A stretch of DNA of 64,000 nucleotides. It comes from an uncultured Vibrio sp. Lineage in GTDB: Bacteria; Pseudomonadota; Gammaproteobacteria; Enterobacterales; Vibrionaceae. Both the position numbers and the translations under genes were made by a program. The stretch covers positions 1 to 64,000 of the forward strand of contig CANNGN010000001.1 in assembly GCA_947504195.1 (NCBI GenBank), written 5' to 3'. Below the pieces are notes generated by a model that was not told where the DNA came from, made no database searches, and saw only the letters and a list, made by a program, of their open reading frames with translations. Every line of letters starts with the position of its first letter. The first letter of the stretch is position 1. Positions 22,726 through 32,279 of this stretch are shown here, in pieces.

Positions 22726-24211
22726 CTTTGCTTTCCTCGAATTCTTTAAACAACGACACCAGTTTTAGGTAGCGTGCGTATTTGGTTTGGTACTGATCAA
22801 ATTTTTCTGAGTTCGGTTCAATACAGCGTGTTCCGCTGTCAAATGCGGTTAGAGCGCTGTTCAAATCTGTGTGTTCTCCGGTTCCAACCATTGCCATGGC
22901 GGCTGCACCTAACGAGCCAGTTTCTTCAATGTTCGGTATCTCTAAGGTCATACCGGTCAAATCGGCGAGCATTTGCATCCATTGTTGAGAAGCTGTGGGG
23001 CCGCCAGTGACGCGAAGAATATCCGCCTCAGGGAAACGTAGCCGCATGCGTTGTAAGTGCACGTTATGGCAAAATAAAATGCCTTCCCAAATAGCTTTTA
23101 CCAAATCGCCTCGTTTGTGGTGGGAGTTTAAACCATAAAAGCCAGATTTAATGCCTAGCCCCATGTTTGAGCCATATAAGAATGGGACAAAAAACAAGTC
23201 GTGGCTATCATCGGATACACTCGCGACTTCGTTCGCAATCGTGGCATGATCGAGCTCGCCATTGTCACTAAGGTAATCAGCGAACCATTCATAGTTACTG
23301 GCCGAAGTTGGGCTGGCTTCATGCACAATGTATTGGTCTTTCACAGCGTAATGACCGTAGACAAAATTGTGATCCATCTTGGTTATGTCTTTTGATATGC
23401 CTGAGGTAACTGACCATGTGCCCATCACATAGTTAAGTTTTGGCTGCTCAGCATCAATACCTGAACAGACAGCAGTTGCGACCACGTCAAACAAACCACC
23501 GAAGACAGGTGTATCTTTCGCTAAGCCCGTCAGCTCCGCGGCTTTCGCAGTAATGCCGCCGGCAAGTTCATCGGCATTTAAGATCGGTGGCAAAGCATCC
23601 CACAATTCTTCAATGCCAAACAGCTCCAACAATGCTTTATCGTATGAACCTGTGTTGGCGTTAAAGAAATTGCTTTCCGACATATTAGTGAGCTCACCGT
23701 GTACGGCTCCGGTTAAGCGATAACGCAGGTAATCGTGCGCCATCATCACTGAACCAACATTCGCGTAATTTTCGGGTTCATTCTCTTTTAGCCAACGCAT
23801 AATGGAAACAGGGTGACCAGTCCATAAGGTTTGTAACGTTAACGGGTAAATTTTTGCTGGGTAGTCCTGTTGATGCCACTCTTTAACGATTGGCAGTGAG
23901 CGGCCGTCGGATGATAAAATACCATTGCGTAAGTTATTACCCTGTTTGTCGAGTAAATAAACCCCTTTCCCTTGTGCAGAAATGCTTACGCCCTTCACTT
24001 GTGATGGCGTTACATCGGTTAAGGTAAATAACTGTTTTATCACATCGCAAGCGTTATCCCAGAGTGCGTCTAGATCGCGTTCAACCCAACCTTCTTGTTC
24101 AGTGACCACGCTGGCCGACACCCGTGCGAGGGCGATTTGTTTGCCGTTGCTATCAAATAAGCCCGCTTTCATAAACGTGCCGCCAGAATCTAAACCTATG
24201 AAATAATTCAT
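22718..24211 (-). CDS. lyxK: FGGY-family L-xylulose / 3-keto-L-gulonate kinase
   Basis: This 497-aa sugar kinase has two FGGY actin-like domains. The N-terminal phosphate loop is GLDSGGTFMKAGLFD, followed by the substrate-side SAQGKGVYLLDKQG. The C-terminal domain has GLFDVVATAVCSGID, the VTGGPTASQQWMQMLADLTGM signature near 390-410 and ETGSLGAAAMAMV. Length equals E. coli LyxK (L-xylulose kinase, which also phosphorylates 3-keto-L-gulonate). It is encoded between a phosphatase-like protein and the decarboxylase, which fits phosphorylation of the entering keto-acid or ketose. Substrate preference remains to be tested. Confidence 0.9.
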   Translation of the reverse strand: MNYFIGLDSGGTFMKAGLFDSNGKQIALARVSASVVTEQEGWVERDLDALWDNACDVIKQLFTLTDVTPSQVKGVSISAQGKGVYLLDKQGNNLRNGILSSDGRSLPIVKEWHQQDYPAKIYPLTLQTLWTGHPVSIMRWLKENEPENYANVGSVMMAHDYLRYRLTGAVHGELTNMSESNFFNANTGSYDKALLELFGIEELWDALPPILNADELAGGITAKAAELTGLAKDTPVFGGLFDVVATAVCSGIDAEQPKLNYVMGTWSVTSGISKDITKMDHNFVYGHYAVKDQYIVHEASPTSASNYEWFADYLSDNGELDHATIANEVASVSDDSHDLFFVPFLYGSNMGLGIKSGFYGLNSHHKRGDLVKAIWEGILFCHNVHLQRMRLRFPEADILRVTGGPTASQQWMQMLADLTGMTLEIPNIEETGSLGAAAMAMVGTGEHTDLNSALTAFDSGTRCIEPNSEKFDQYQTKYARYLKLVSLFKEFEESKDD

Positions 24212-24275
24212 GTCTGTATCACCTTGGGGTCACGCAGGGTATACCCCTGCAAAATGTTATCTATTTTGGATATTA

Positions 24276-25094
24276 TTAAAAAATTGAATTCAAAAAATCG
24301 GATAGTGCATTGGCGTCGTCATGACCCGCTTGAAGTACTTTTTGAGCGGATTGTTTCACGGTGTCATCGGCATTGCCCATTGCAACTCCGAGCCCAGAAA
24401 GTTTAATCATGGAGATATCGTTGTGATTATCACCAACGGCCACGACTTGATCGGGATGATAGCCCTGCGTTTCAATATAAGTGCTCAAAGCGTTGCCTTT
24501 GGTGTTACCACACATGGCAAAATCAATACGGTCAACCCAAGAACGTTCACCAGAAAAGTCATTTTTAATTAAATCTTCTGAGGAGAAGCCTGCGAGATCG
24601 TTCCCTTCGACGACGTATTTCCATATGTAATCGGTTTTGTTTAGCTCGTCTTCAAAGCTCTCTACTTTCCGAATGTCGGGACGTAATTCACCGTCAAATT
24701 TTTCAGACCATGCTTTTAATGCTTCCATATAATGAATTGGTTGCGCCTTGGAGTAGAGCATGGCGTCTTTTACGTACATCACTAATTTAAAATTATAGGA
24801 TTGGGCTAACGCTAAAAACTCACGTGCTTTGTCAACAGGAATGGCGTTTTGCGTCAATATGGCTTGCTTCGCATAATCGTAAACATAGGTACCGTTACAA
24901 CAAATAGCCGGCGTGTCTAAGCCAAGTTCATAGTGGTATGGCTTTGCGGCGGTATGGTGACGTCCTGTGACCAAAACAATGTGCACGCGATCTTTCAATG
25001 TCTGAATGGTTTGTCGCAGCGGCTCACTGATCTGGCGATCGGAATTTAGAACGGTGCCATCTAAATCGAGGGCGAGTACTTTATATTTAGTCAT
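24276..25094 (-). CDS. Cof-type HAD phosphatase (YidA-like)
   Basis: This 272-aa HAD-superfamily phosphatase of the Cof/YidA type has motif I DLDGTVLNSD (nucleophile and acid/base Asp), motif II VTGRHH, motif III Lys near VKDAM or K in the cap-to-core return, and motif IV VGDNHNDISMI. The C2B cap lies between. Such enzymes hydrolyse small sugar phosphates. In the operon it would most simply act as a detoxifying phosphatase for misphosphorylated sugars. It is followed two bases before the ribulose-phosphate epimerase on the same strand and 64 bp from the kinase. Confidence 0.9.
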   Translation of the reverse strand: MTKYKVLALDLDGTVLNSDRQISEPLRQTIQTLKDRVHIVLVTGRHHTAAKPYHYELGLDTPAICCNGTYVYDYAKQAILTQNAIPVDKAREFLALAQSYNFKLVMYVKDAMLYSKAQPIHYMEALKAWSEKFDGELRPDIRKVESFEDELNKTDYIWKYVVEGNDLAGFSSEDLIKNDFSGERSWVDRIDFAMCGNTKGNALSTYIETQGYHPDQVVAVGDNHNDISMIKLSGLGVAMGNADDTVKQSAQKVLQAGHDDANALSDFLNSIF

Positions 25095-25096
25095 GA

Positions 25097-25789
25097 TTAT
25101 TTTTGACCATAATAGGCGTTTGAACCGTGTTTGCGGTTGTAATGTTTATCGAGTAATTCTTCTTGAATGCGGATGTTTGCGTTCAGAGCTCGTGTAGCGA
25201 TCGCCATGGCTGAAACTTCTTCTAGTACGACCGCGTTATGAACGGCGTCAAATGCGTCCTTTCCCCATGAAAATGGAGCATGACCTGAAATAATGGCGCT
25301 AGGAAGTGCAACAGGATCAATCTTACGTTTTGCAAACTCCTCGACAATGACATGGCCAGTATTTAATTCGTAGTCGACGTCAATTTCTGCTGGAGTAAGT
25401 TGGCGAGTGCAGGGAATATCGCCATAGAAATAATCTGCGTGGGTGGTTCCTAATGCTGGTACATCTAAACCCGCTTGTGCCCATACTGTGGCATGACGAG
25501 AGTGGGTATGCACAATGCCTCCAATATTTTCGAAAGCTTTATACAAAACAAGATGAGTTGCGGTATCGCTAGAGGGGTTGAGCTTGCCTTCCACTGTATT
25601 GCCATCTAGATCGACTATGACAATGTCATCTTCAGTCATCGCATCGTACGAAACGCCTGATGGTTTAATTGCAATCACACCATTTTCTCGATCAATTTCA
25701 GAAACATTACCCCAGGTGAACGTCACGAGACCGTATTCCGGTAACTGTAAATTCGCTTTTAATACACGTTTTTTTAGATCGGTATACAT
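25097..25789 (-). CDS. ulaF: L-ribulose-5-phosphate 4-epimerase
   Basis: This 230-aa zinc enzyme of the class II aldolase/AraD family converts L-ribulose-5-P to D-xylulose-5-P, which then enters the pentose phosphate pathway. Start ATG 25789 (MYTDLKKRV) matches family N termini; the frame reaches back to a TTG at 25819 without support. Motifs are [25 protein letters not shown], the [12 protein letters not shown] zinc histidines, GTTHADYF and GHAPFSWG. It is equally similar by eye to AraD, UlaF and SgbE; the operon context favours the ulaF role. Confidence 0.93.
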   Translation of the reverse strand: MYTDLKKRVLKANLQLPEYGLVTFTWGNVSEIDRENGVIAIKPSGVSYDAMTEDDIVIVDLDGNTVEGKLNPSSDTATHLVLYKAFENIGGIVHTHSRHATVWAQAGLDVPALGTTHADYFYGDIPCTRQLTPAEIDVDYELNTGHVIVEEFAKRKIDPVALPSAIISGHAPFSWGKDAFDAVHNAVVLEEVSAMAIATRALNANIRIQEELLDKHYNRKHGSNAYYGQK

Positions 25790-25920
25790 ACAATGTCTCT
25801 CTATATTTTGTTTATTCAAGTGGGGTACTTCAGGTTTGTTATCGATTGTTGTTTTTAAATAATGTTTTTTTGGAATAACCTAAAACAGAATGGATTAGGT
25901 TATCCAAAAGCTACATTGGA

Positions 25921-27051
25921 TTACACTTCTAGGAAGCGAATGTAGTTAGGTGCAGGTACTTCAATTTCTTCGTCAGTCTTGGTAATAATGCCGGTTTCGA
26001 TATCACGAGAGTAAACCAACACGTTACCTGTATCTTGGTTAGAAACGATGACTGCTTTGCCACAAGGAGAGATAGCAAAGTGACGTGGGAATTTTCCGTT
26101 GGTTGGGGTAATGTCGATACGATCTAACGTCCCATCATCCAATACTTTGAACACGGCAATTGAGTTATCGCCACGGTTTGATACATATAAGAATTTTGCA
26201 TCAGGAGATAATTTAATTTCAGATACATAGCTGATCTGATCGTTGTTCTCTAGTGTTGGTTGGTATTGAATTGGAATCAAACGAGGTTTAACTTCGCTTG
26301 CATCGCTGTTGTCGAGTTTTGCGACACAAACTGTGTTGAATAGTTCGTTAGAAACGTAGCATATATCTAGTCTAGGGTGCATTGCCATGTGACGAGGACC
26401 AGAGCCAGCTTCGAACTCAATCCACGTTTCTCTTGTAAGATTTCGTTTTTCAGCGTCCCAACGGTATTGAAATACTGCATTTTCACCCAGGTCAGGAATG
26501 AAAACCCAGTCGTGCCAAAAATGCGCACAGTGAGCATGTGGGCCAACTTGACGGTTACCCCAGTGATCTTCCCGGTTCTCAACTTGACGCCATTCAGTTT
26601 CTGGACGGTAGAACTGTTTGAAGCTTTGAATGACTTCTCCTAAGCGGCCATTTTCGTCAACATCAACGACATCGATGATTGCATCCCAATAGTTGATGAC
26701 AATCGCTGCATCTTTGTTTGGCGAGAACGATAGGTAGCATGTTGATTTACCATTAGCTTGAAAATCCGCGACCTCTTTTAACGAGCCGTCATTCTGTACT
26801 TCATATTGAATGATTGAACCGTTTTCACGAATGGTTTCCAAAATAGCGTACATATATTTGCTATTTGTACCTGGAATTAATACCGCTGGGTTCAACGCTT
26901 TTGTCGACGATTCGATCACTAGCTTGCCATCTTTGGTAAGAGTCGTTGAGTAGATACCTTCACCTGGTACTGGTGAGTATGGTTGGTGCGCTAGTGCGTC
27001 GATGTCACTGTATGTGCCAATTAGCAGTTTGTAGTCTTTTTCTAAGTTCAT
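25921..27051 (-). CDS. Lactonase-family seven-bladed beta-propeller
   Basis: This 376-aa protein of the 6-phosphogluconolactonase-like (COG2706) propeller family starts at ATG 27051. The repeating blade motif is visible as PNSKYMYAI, SFSPNKDAAIVI, GPRHMAMHPRLDICYVSNE, LSPDAKFLYVSNRGDNSIAVF, and GKFPRHFAISPCGKAVIVSNQDTGNVLVYS, the last two being strongly diagnostic. No signal peptide, so it is cytoplasmic. In this operon it probably opens a sugar lactone, for example an aldonolactone or ascorbate-related lactone, before phosphorylation. The exact substrate is inferred only from neighbours. Length is typical of the family. Confidence 0.85.
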   Translation of the reverse strand: MNLEKDYKLLIGTYSDIDALAHQPYSPVPGEGIYSTTLTKDGKLVIESSTKALNPAVLIPGTNSKYMYAILETIRENGSIIQYEVQNDGSLKEVADFQANGKSTCYLSFSPNKDAAIVINYWDAIIDVVDVDENGRLGEVIQSFKQFYRPETEWRQVENREDHWGNRQVGPHAHCAHFWHDWVFIPDLGENAVFQYRWDAEKRNLTRETWIEFEAGSGPRHMAMHPRLDICYVSNELFNTVCVAKLDNSDASEVKPRLIPIQYQPTLENNDQISYVSEIKLSPDAKFLYVSNRGDNSIAVFKVLDDGTLDRIDITPTNGKFPRHFAISPCGKAVIVSNQDTGNVLVYSRDIETGIITKTDEEIEVPAPNYIRFLEV

Positions 27052-27081
27052 TTTCGTACCCAATCTATAATGTTAAAAAAT

Positions 27082-27957
27082 TTAGCCTTTTACAGCACCG
27101 GCAGTCATGCCTGTAATAATTTGTTTTGATGCAACAAAAGTAAAAATAATCGGTGGAACAGCAAGCAACATTCCCGTCGCCATGATTACTCCCCAGTCAA
27201 TGTCGTATTCCGTTAACGAGTTTACGATGGTCACTGGTACCGTTCTGGTTCCACGGTCTAGCAACGCGTTGGCTAACAAGAATTCATTCCATGCAATGCG
27301 GAACGTAAAGATTGCTGCTGCAGCTAAGCCCGGCTTAATAATGGGCAAAACGACTAGGAAGAAAATTTGCATTGGTCGAGCACCGTCGACTTTCGCGGCC
27401 TCTTCCAATTGGATTGGCACCTGCACAATAAAACTCTGTAAAATCCATATCACAAAGGGCAGGTTCATTGCGACGTAGACCAGAATAATGCCGCTGAAGG
27501 TACCATCTAGCCCGTAGTTAAATGTCCAAATACCAAATACTGGAACAAGTAATACAGCGGGTGGAACCATACGCATCATCATGGTAGTTAATGATACCGC
27601 GCTACGACCCATAAACTTGAAACGTACAAGTGCATAAGCCGCCATACAGCCAAGCGTTAAAGTAATCCCTGTTGATATCAACGCGATAAGTAACGAGTTG
27701 CCTAATGAACGAGAGAAGGTTGGACTACAATAGTCAACATGATCGGGTTCATACCACAAAACATCACATAATACGGTTTCATAGTTTTTTAGAGTTGGTG
27801 AAAAAAGAAAGCTACTAGTATCACTCATAATATCGACGTTCAATTTTAACGACGTTGTTACCATGAGCATGATTGGACCTAGCGCCATAATCGCCAGCGC
27901 AACCAGTAAGGCATAAAATGCTGGATTTGGTTTTTTTTCAGCTTTATTAGCGATCAT
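27082..27957 (-). CDS. CUT1-type sugar ABC permease, MalG-like
   Basis: This 291-aa inner-membrane subunit has six predicted helices. The coupling-helix EAA motif (EEAAKVDGARPMQIFFLVVLPIIKPGL) is clear near residues 185-210. The N-terminal cytoplasmic segment is short, as in MalG. A periplasmic insert of about 30 residues (WYEPDHVDYCSPTF) between helices 1 and 2 is somewhat longer than usual. It overlaps the stop of the partner permease by four bases (ATGA), so they are made in a 1:1 ratio. It belongs with the binding protein and UgpC-like ATPase of the same operon. Confidence 0.93.
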   Translation of the reverse strand: MIANKAEKKPNPAFYALLVALAIMALGPIMLMVTTSLKLNVDIMSDTSSFLFSPTLKNYETVLCDVLWYEPDHVDYCSPTFSRSLGNSLLIALISTGITLTLGCMAAYALVRFKFMGRSAVSLTTMMMRMVPPAVLLVPVFGIWTFNYGLDGTFSGIILVYVAMNLPFVIWILQSFIVQVPIQLEEAAKVDGARPMQIFFLVVLPIIKPGLAAAAIFTFRIAWNEFLLANALLDRGTRTVPVTIVNSLTEYDIDWGVIMATGMLLAVPPIIFTFVASKQIITGMTAGAVKG

Positions 27958-28874
27958 TCGTCATCCTCCTTATTCACAACTCTCGCTTTTTCAGCACGAG
28001 TTTCGTTGTACTTCGTATAAAGGAACATCGCTAGAGTGAGTCCTAACAATAAAAGTAATAGCATGTTGGACATCGCTGCTGCCATTCCGAGCTCTCTGAA
28101 CTCAGAAGCGGTTCGAGAGATACGCAATGCCATAATTTCGGTAGAAAGGCCTGGGCCACCGTTGGTCATAACCAAGATAACTTCAAGAACTTTAAACGCG
28201 TCGATCATGCGAAGTAGTAGGGTTACGATTAACACCGGTAGCATTAAGGGTAACTTGATGTATAAAATTTGGTGCCATGTTGATGCACCATCAATACGTG
28301 CCGCTTCCAATGTTGATTTAGGAAGTGACTGCAATGCCGCAAGTGACAAGATAAAAATAAACGGTGTCCATTGCCACACGTCTGCAATAATGATCGACGT
28401 CAGTGCCCAACCAGAGTCGGATAACCAAGGAATAGATTCAAAGCCAAGTGCGTTTAACGTGCGGTTAAATATCCCTATGGTTGGGTGATACATATAACGC
28501 CACATTAAACCGACAACAATGGGTGCAATCATCATCGGTAGAATGAAGATAGTCCGTAATAGGGACATGCCTCGAACATCACGATCCAGTAGTAGTGCCA
28601 ATCCCACACCGATTAGCATCTCTAAAGACACAACAACAACGGCAAACTTAATGGTGACACCGAGAGATTCGTGGAATGCTGCATCTTGGAACAAATTAAT
28701 ATAGTTTCTAAAGCCAACCCAATCTGCTTCACCAATTAATTGGCTTGGGTTCCAGTCTAGAAAACTTGCGTAAATCATGTAGCCAATCGGGTACAGTAGC
28801 CCAAGTAACAAGATGACTCCCGCAGGCGCCAAAAACATATAAGGCGTCAAACGATTCAAGCTCGTGGATTTCAT
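27954..28874 (-). CDS. CUT1-type sugar ABC permease, MalF/UgpA-like
   Basis: This 306-aa inner-membrane subunit starts at ATG with AGGGAA upstream. The MalF-like first periplasmic loop (DWNPSQLIGEADWVGFRNYINLFQD) and the EAA loop LEAARIDGASTWHQILYIKLPLM (about 195-217) are typical. Helices are at about 13-31, 74-95, 106-126, 158-178, 213-234 and 266-286. It heterodimerises with the MalG-like partner encoded next. A perfect 8-bp stem lies between it and the binding protein gene upstream. Confidence 0.93.
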   Translation of the reverse strand: MKSTSLNRLTPYMFLAPAGVILLLGLLYPIGYMIYASFLDWNPSQLIGEADWVGFRNYINLFQDAAFHESLGVTIKFAVVVVSLEMLIGVGLALLLDRDVRGMSLLRTIFILPMMIAPIVVGLMWRYMYHPTIGIFNRTLNALGFESIPWLSDSGWALTSIIIADVWQWTPFIFILSLAALQSLPKSTLEAARIDGASTWHQILYIKLPLMLPVLIVTLLLRMIDAFKVLEVILVMTNGGPGLSTEIMALRISRTASEFRELGMAAAMSNMLLLLLLGLTLAMFLYTKYNETRAEKARVVNKEDDE

Positions 28875-28908
28875 AGTAATTCCCTACAGGGTACTAAAAT
28901 TTGAATGT

Positions 28909-28945
28909 GCCTCGCGCACATCGTGCTAGGACGTTGCCGCGAGGC
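28909..28945. promoter_or_regulatory. Intercistronic hairpin after binding-protein gene
   Basis: GCCTCGCG (28909-28916) pairs perfectly with CGCGAGGC (28938-28945) around a 21-base loop. It begins 15 bases after the solute-binding-protein stop and has no T tract. This fits a 3' stabiliser or processing site that keeps binding-protein mRNA more abundant than the permease part. Confidence 0.6.
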
Positions 28946-28960
28946 CGATCTCAACAGAAC

Positions 28961-30295
28961 TTACTCACTCCAAGAGTAGTAACCTGCATCTTCCATCACT
29001 TTCTTGGAGCGTTCAGCAACGCCGTCAAGTGCTGTTTGGATATCAAGATCTTCTGTTAAAACTTTCGATAGTGTTGTACCTAAGTCTGCGTTGATTTTGC
29101 CCCAGACAGGGATGATTGGGCGCCAATCTGGATCCGCATCTTTAAGCGCAAGACCGAAGGTTTTCATGTGTGGGAACTTTTTGTTTACATCTGCATCTTC
29201 GTGCGTTGAGTAACGAGATGGGTTACCACCAGCAAGGGCAATTAGCTTGTCCGCTTTCTTAGACGTTAGCCACTGCATTAACAAGAAGGCTGCTTCTTTG
29301 TTCTCAGCGTTCTTAGGAATACCGATACCAAAACCACCTGTTTGTGAGCCTTTACGTACACCCATTGGATGCGGAGCCCAACCAACTTTACCAACAATCT
29401 TAGACTTTGTTGGGTCGTCAACTTGGCCAGCAAAAACGGTTGAATCTAGGAACATTGCCGATTGGCCTTGTAAGAATGAGGTGCCAGCTTCTGCAAAACC
29501 AAATGTTTTCGAACCTTCAGCGCCACATTCAACGATTGTTTTCAATGCTTCAGCGGCTTTAACACCTTCAGCATTGTTCACAATTGGATTCCATTGGTCG
29601 TCGAAGATGCGACCGCCAAGTGGTGCAAGGTGTAATAGGAAAGCATGCGATGCATGGTGACCCGATGCAGCACGAGAAGCTAAGCCGCCCATTCCAGGTT
29701 CTAACTTCGGAATTTCACACGCAAGTGCTAACAATTCGTCGTATGTTTTTGGTACTTCAAGATTATGCTTTTCAAAGATGTCTTTGCGGTAACCTAGTAT
29801 CGATGTCTCAGAACCGAATGGAAGACCGTATACCGAACCTGTTGGACCGTCTAGGTAACCTTTTTTACCACCGACAACACCGATGTTTGCAACATAGCCG
29901 TCAACCAAATCTTCTGCGTCGTAGTTTGGATCAGCCAAACGTGGGTTCATGAAATAGCGAGCTAGGTTTTCAAGCTGATCGGCATAAACGTAATCGGCTT
30001 TCGAGAATACAACGTAAGCAATTAGGTCGTAATCGCCTTCACGTTTGGTTAATTCCAATGTTTGTTTTTCGCGCATGCGAAGGTATTGAAGTTGGTCTAC
30101 TTCTACTTCTATGCCCGTTTCCTTGGTGAATTCAGGAAGCACTTTCATTACGGCATTGTAATGTGGGTGAGCAGGAAAATTCACAACAAGGGTCGTGTCT
30201 TTATATGCATCGTAGGGGTTGGCTGAAGCCATCGTCGCGACTGCAGCGGTGGCCGTCGTGAGTATCGCTTTGTTAAAAATCTTTTTAATATTCAT
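28961..30295 (-). CDS. CUT1-type extracellular solute-binding protein
   Basis: This 444-aa periplasmic binding protein starts at ATG 30295 because GGAG lies six bases upstream of it. The signal peptide (NIKKIFNKAILTTATAAVATMASA) would be cut before NPYDAY. Family 1 extracellular-binding features include FPAHPHYNAVMKVLPEFTKETGIEVEVDQ, YDLIAYVVFSKADYV, GSVYGLPFGSETSILGYRKDIF and QTGGFGIGIPKNAENKEAAFLLMQWL. It gives the importer its specificity. The acidic/aromatic pattern resembles polyol or sugar-acid binders, but no ligand can be named. Confidence 0.92.
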   Translation of the reverse strand: MNIKKIFNKAILTTATAAVATMASANPYDAYKDTTLVVNFPAHPHYNAVMKVLPEFTKETGIEVEVDQLQYLRMREKQTLELTKREGDYDLIAYVVFSKADYVYADQLENLARYFMNPRLADPNYDAEDLVDGYVANIGVVGGKKGYLDGPTGSVYGLPFGSETSILGYRKDIFEKHNLEVPKTYDELLALACEIPKLEPGMGGLASRAASGHHASHAFLLHLAPLGGRIFDDQWNPIVNNAEGVKAAEALKTIVECGAEGSKTFGFAEAGTSFLQGQSAMFLDSTVFAGQVDDPTKSKIVGKVGWAPHPMGVRKGSQTGGFGIGIPKNAENKEAAFLLMQWLTSKKADKLIALAGGNPSRYSTHEDADVNKKFPHMKTFGLALKDADPDWRPIIPVWGKINADLGTTLSKVLTEDLDIQTALDGVAERSKKVMEDAGYYSWSE

Positions 30296-30407
30296 CTTCA
30301 TCTCCAAGAACTAACTGTATGAATTGTTGTTTTAAGTTCCTAACTTGAAATCACGTTATATCGAGTGTTACTTGTCTTACTTGTTTTTAAGTTGTTAACC
30401 TAAAAAT

Positions 30408-31496
30408 TTAGTAAATTGCTTTTTCTGTTGTTTTGTCGAACACGTAAATATCTTCCGGTTCAACTTTAAAACTAACGGTATCGCCCAGGCTGTACTCATG
30501 GAACGAGTCCACTTCGGCCATAACGCGATTACCTTGGATTTCAGAAATTAAAACTGACTGAGTTCCAACGTATTCATTAACGTTAATTTTAAATTTTAAA
30601 ATGTTGTGAGATTCGTCGCTGTTGATTGGCTTAAGCGCTGATGGACGAATACCAATAACGACTTCGCCAGATTCGGGCAAATCTGCTTGATGTTCTAAAT
30701 TCGGTAATTCAAATTCGAATTCTTCAAAAGCAGCGAATAATTTGCCGTCTTTTTTGCTTACCGTCATGTCTATAAAGTTCATCGGTGGCATGCCCATAAA
30801 ACCGGCAACAAATTTATTGGCTGGTTTTTCGAACAACTCTTTTGGTTTGCCGTGCTGCTGAATATATCCATCCTTCATCACAACAATCCGATCGGCTAGG
30901 GTCATCGCTTCAATCTGGTCGTGGGTGACATAAATAATGTTCTTCTTAATTTTCTTGCTCATCATCGCCAATTCTGCACGCATCTGACCACGGAGCTTGG
31001 CATCTAAGTTGGATAAAGGTTCGTCCATAAGAAGAGTAGAGGAATCTCGTACCAGAGCACGGCCCATTGCAACACGTTGACGCTGACCTCCGGAGAGCTC
31101 CGCAGGTTTACGATGCAGATATTCGGTTAAGCCCAGCATATTTGCTGCTTCCGAAACGCGTTTTTCTATCTCTTGCTTTGGGAATTTCGCTAAGCGCAGC
31201 GCAAAAGACATGTTTTTTGCAACATTCATATGCGGGTACAGAGCGTAATCCTGAAATACCATTGAAATATTTCGATCGATAGGTTCAAGATGAGAAATAT
31301 CTTTTCCATCCATTGTAATGGAACCATCTGACACTGTTTCTAAACCAGCAACCATTCGCAGCGTTGTTGATTTACCACAGCCAGAAGGCCCGACAAAAAC
31401 GGTGAACTCGTTGTCTTCCATCACAAGATCGATGTCATGGATAACTTCGGTACTCTGATATTTTTTGTTTAATTTATTAAATGTAATTACAGGCAT
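30408..31496 (-). CDS. UgpC/MalK-type sugar ABC ATPase
   Basis: This 362-aa ATPase has a nucleotide domain and a C-terminal TOBE regulatory domain. Walker A is GPSGCGKST, Q-loop MVFQDYALYPHM, signature LSGGQRQRVAMGRALVRD, Walker B LLMDEPLSNLD, and the switch His is in VTHDQIEAM. The TOBE part shows GIRPSALKP and a closing VEPEDIYVFD. It energises the two permeases downstream. It lies seven bases after the GntR-type regulator gene, so regulator and transporter are one transcript. Confidence 0.95.
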   Translation of the reverse strand: MPVITFNKLNKKYQSTEVIHDIDLVMEDNEFTVFVGPSGCGKSTTLRMVAGLETVSDGSITMDGKDISHLEPIDRNISMVFQDYALYPHMNVAKNMSFALRLAKFPKQEIEKRVSEAANMLGLTEYLHRKPAELSGGQRQRVAMGRALVRDSSTLLMDEPLSNLDAKLRGQMRAELAMMSKKIKKNIIYVTHDQIEAMTLADRIVVMKDGYIQQHGKPKELFEKPANKFVAGFMGMPPMNFIDMTVSKKDGKLFAAFEEFEFELPNLEHQADLPESGEVVIGIRPSALKPINSDESHNILKFKINVNEYVGTQSVLISEIQGNRVMAEVDSFHEYSLGDTVSFKVEPEDIYVFDKTTEKAIY

Positions 31497-31502
31497 ATTC
31501 AG

Positions 31503-32234
31503 TTACTCACTATCCTTGTTCTGCATGATAAGTGTAGATTTAAAGATACTGTCTACATGAGCCATAATGGCTCGTTCAGCAGCATCCGGGTCGTGATTTT
31601 TCAATGATCTAAAAAGTTGGTGATGTTCACGAAGACTTCGTACGGTAGACGTTTCCTCTAGCAATGCAGCAGTTCTGTACTCCAATGCATATGAATAAAC
31701 ATCTAATGCCATTTTCGTTAAAAGTGGGTTGCGGCATGATTGATAAATAAGCGTATGAAACTCATTATCTGAAATCTGAAAAGCGACAGGGTCATCGATA
31801 ACAGATTCTTGATACTCAAGCATCGACTCTAGCTTTTCTAAATCTTCTGCATTTATATTGATAGCCGCTGAGCGTAGTATGGCGGACTCAACGACTTTTC
31901 GGGTCTCGGCAACAGTGATCGCATCGTAATTTTGGATATCGCTTAATGCACTGCTGGATTCAATTCGTTTCGCTGCCCCTTCTACAACAACACTGCGATT
32001 ACCCTGTGATACTTTTATAAACCCATGTTCAATTAAAATCTGTAATGCTCCGCGAACGGTTTCACGGCTGACATCATAAGACTTGGCTAAGTCTCGTTCA
32101 GATGGTAGAGCTTCACCTTCGGCAATCATTCTTGATGAAATCATTGCTCCGAGCTTATCGGCTATTTGAGATTTAAGCGTACGTTTACGAACATCTGCTT
32201 TGTAATCTGCTGAATATTTAGTGCTATTTGACAT
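31503..32234 (-). CDS. GntR-family regulator, FCD subfamily
   Basis: This 243-aa transcription factor has a winged helix at residues 20-80 (GEALPSERDLAKSYDVSRETVRGALQILIEHGFIKV is the GntR signature) and a C-terminal all-helical FCD domain. The latter has the metal/ligand motif DNEFHTLIYQSC and a second His in MAHVDSIF. FCD regulators usually sense organic acids or sugar acids. It is the first gene of the sugar operon and faces two TGGTA-N9-TACCA palindromes upstream, so auto-regulation of the entire operon is the likely design. Confidence 0.92.
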   Translation of the reverse strand: MSNSTKYSADYKADVRKRTLKSQIADKLGAMISSRMIAEGEALPSERDLAKSYDVSRETVRGALQILIEHGFIKVSQGNRSVVVEGAAKRIESSSALSDIQNYDAITVAETRKVVESAILRSAAININAEDLEKLESMLEYQESVIDDPVAFQISDNEFHTLIYQSCRNPLLTKMALDVYSYALEYRTAALLEETSTVRSLREHHQLFRSLKNHDPDAAERAIMAHVDSIFKSTLIMQNKDSE

Positions 32235-32279
32235 AACCCTATTTGCTTCCTATCGCCGTATTAATTTGTCTTATTATAT

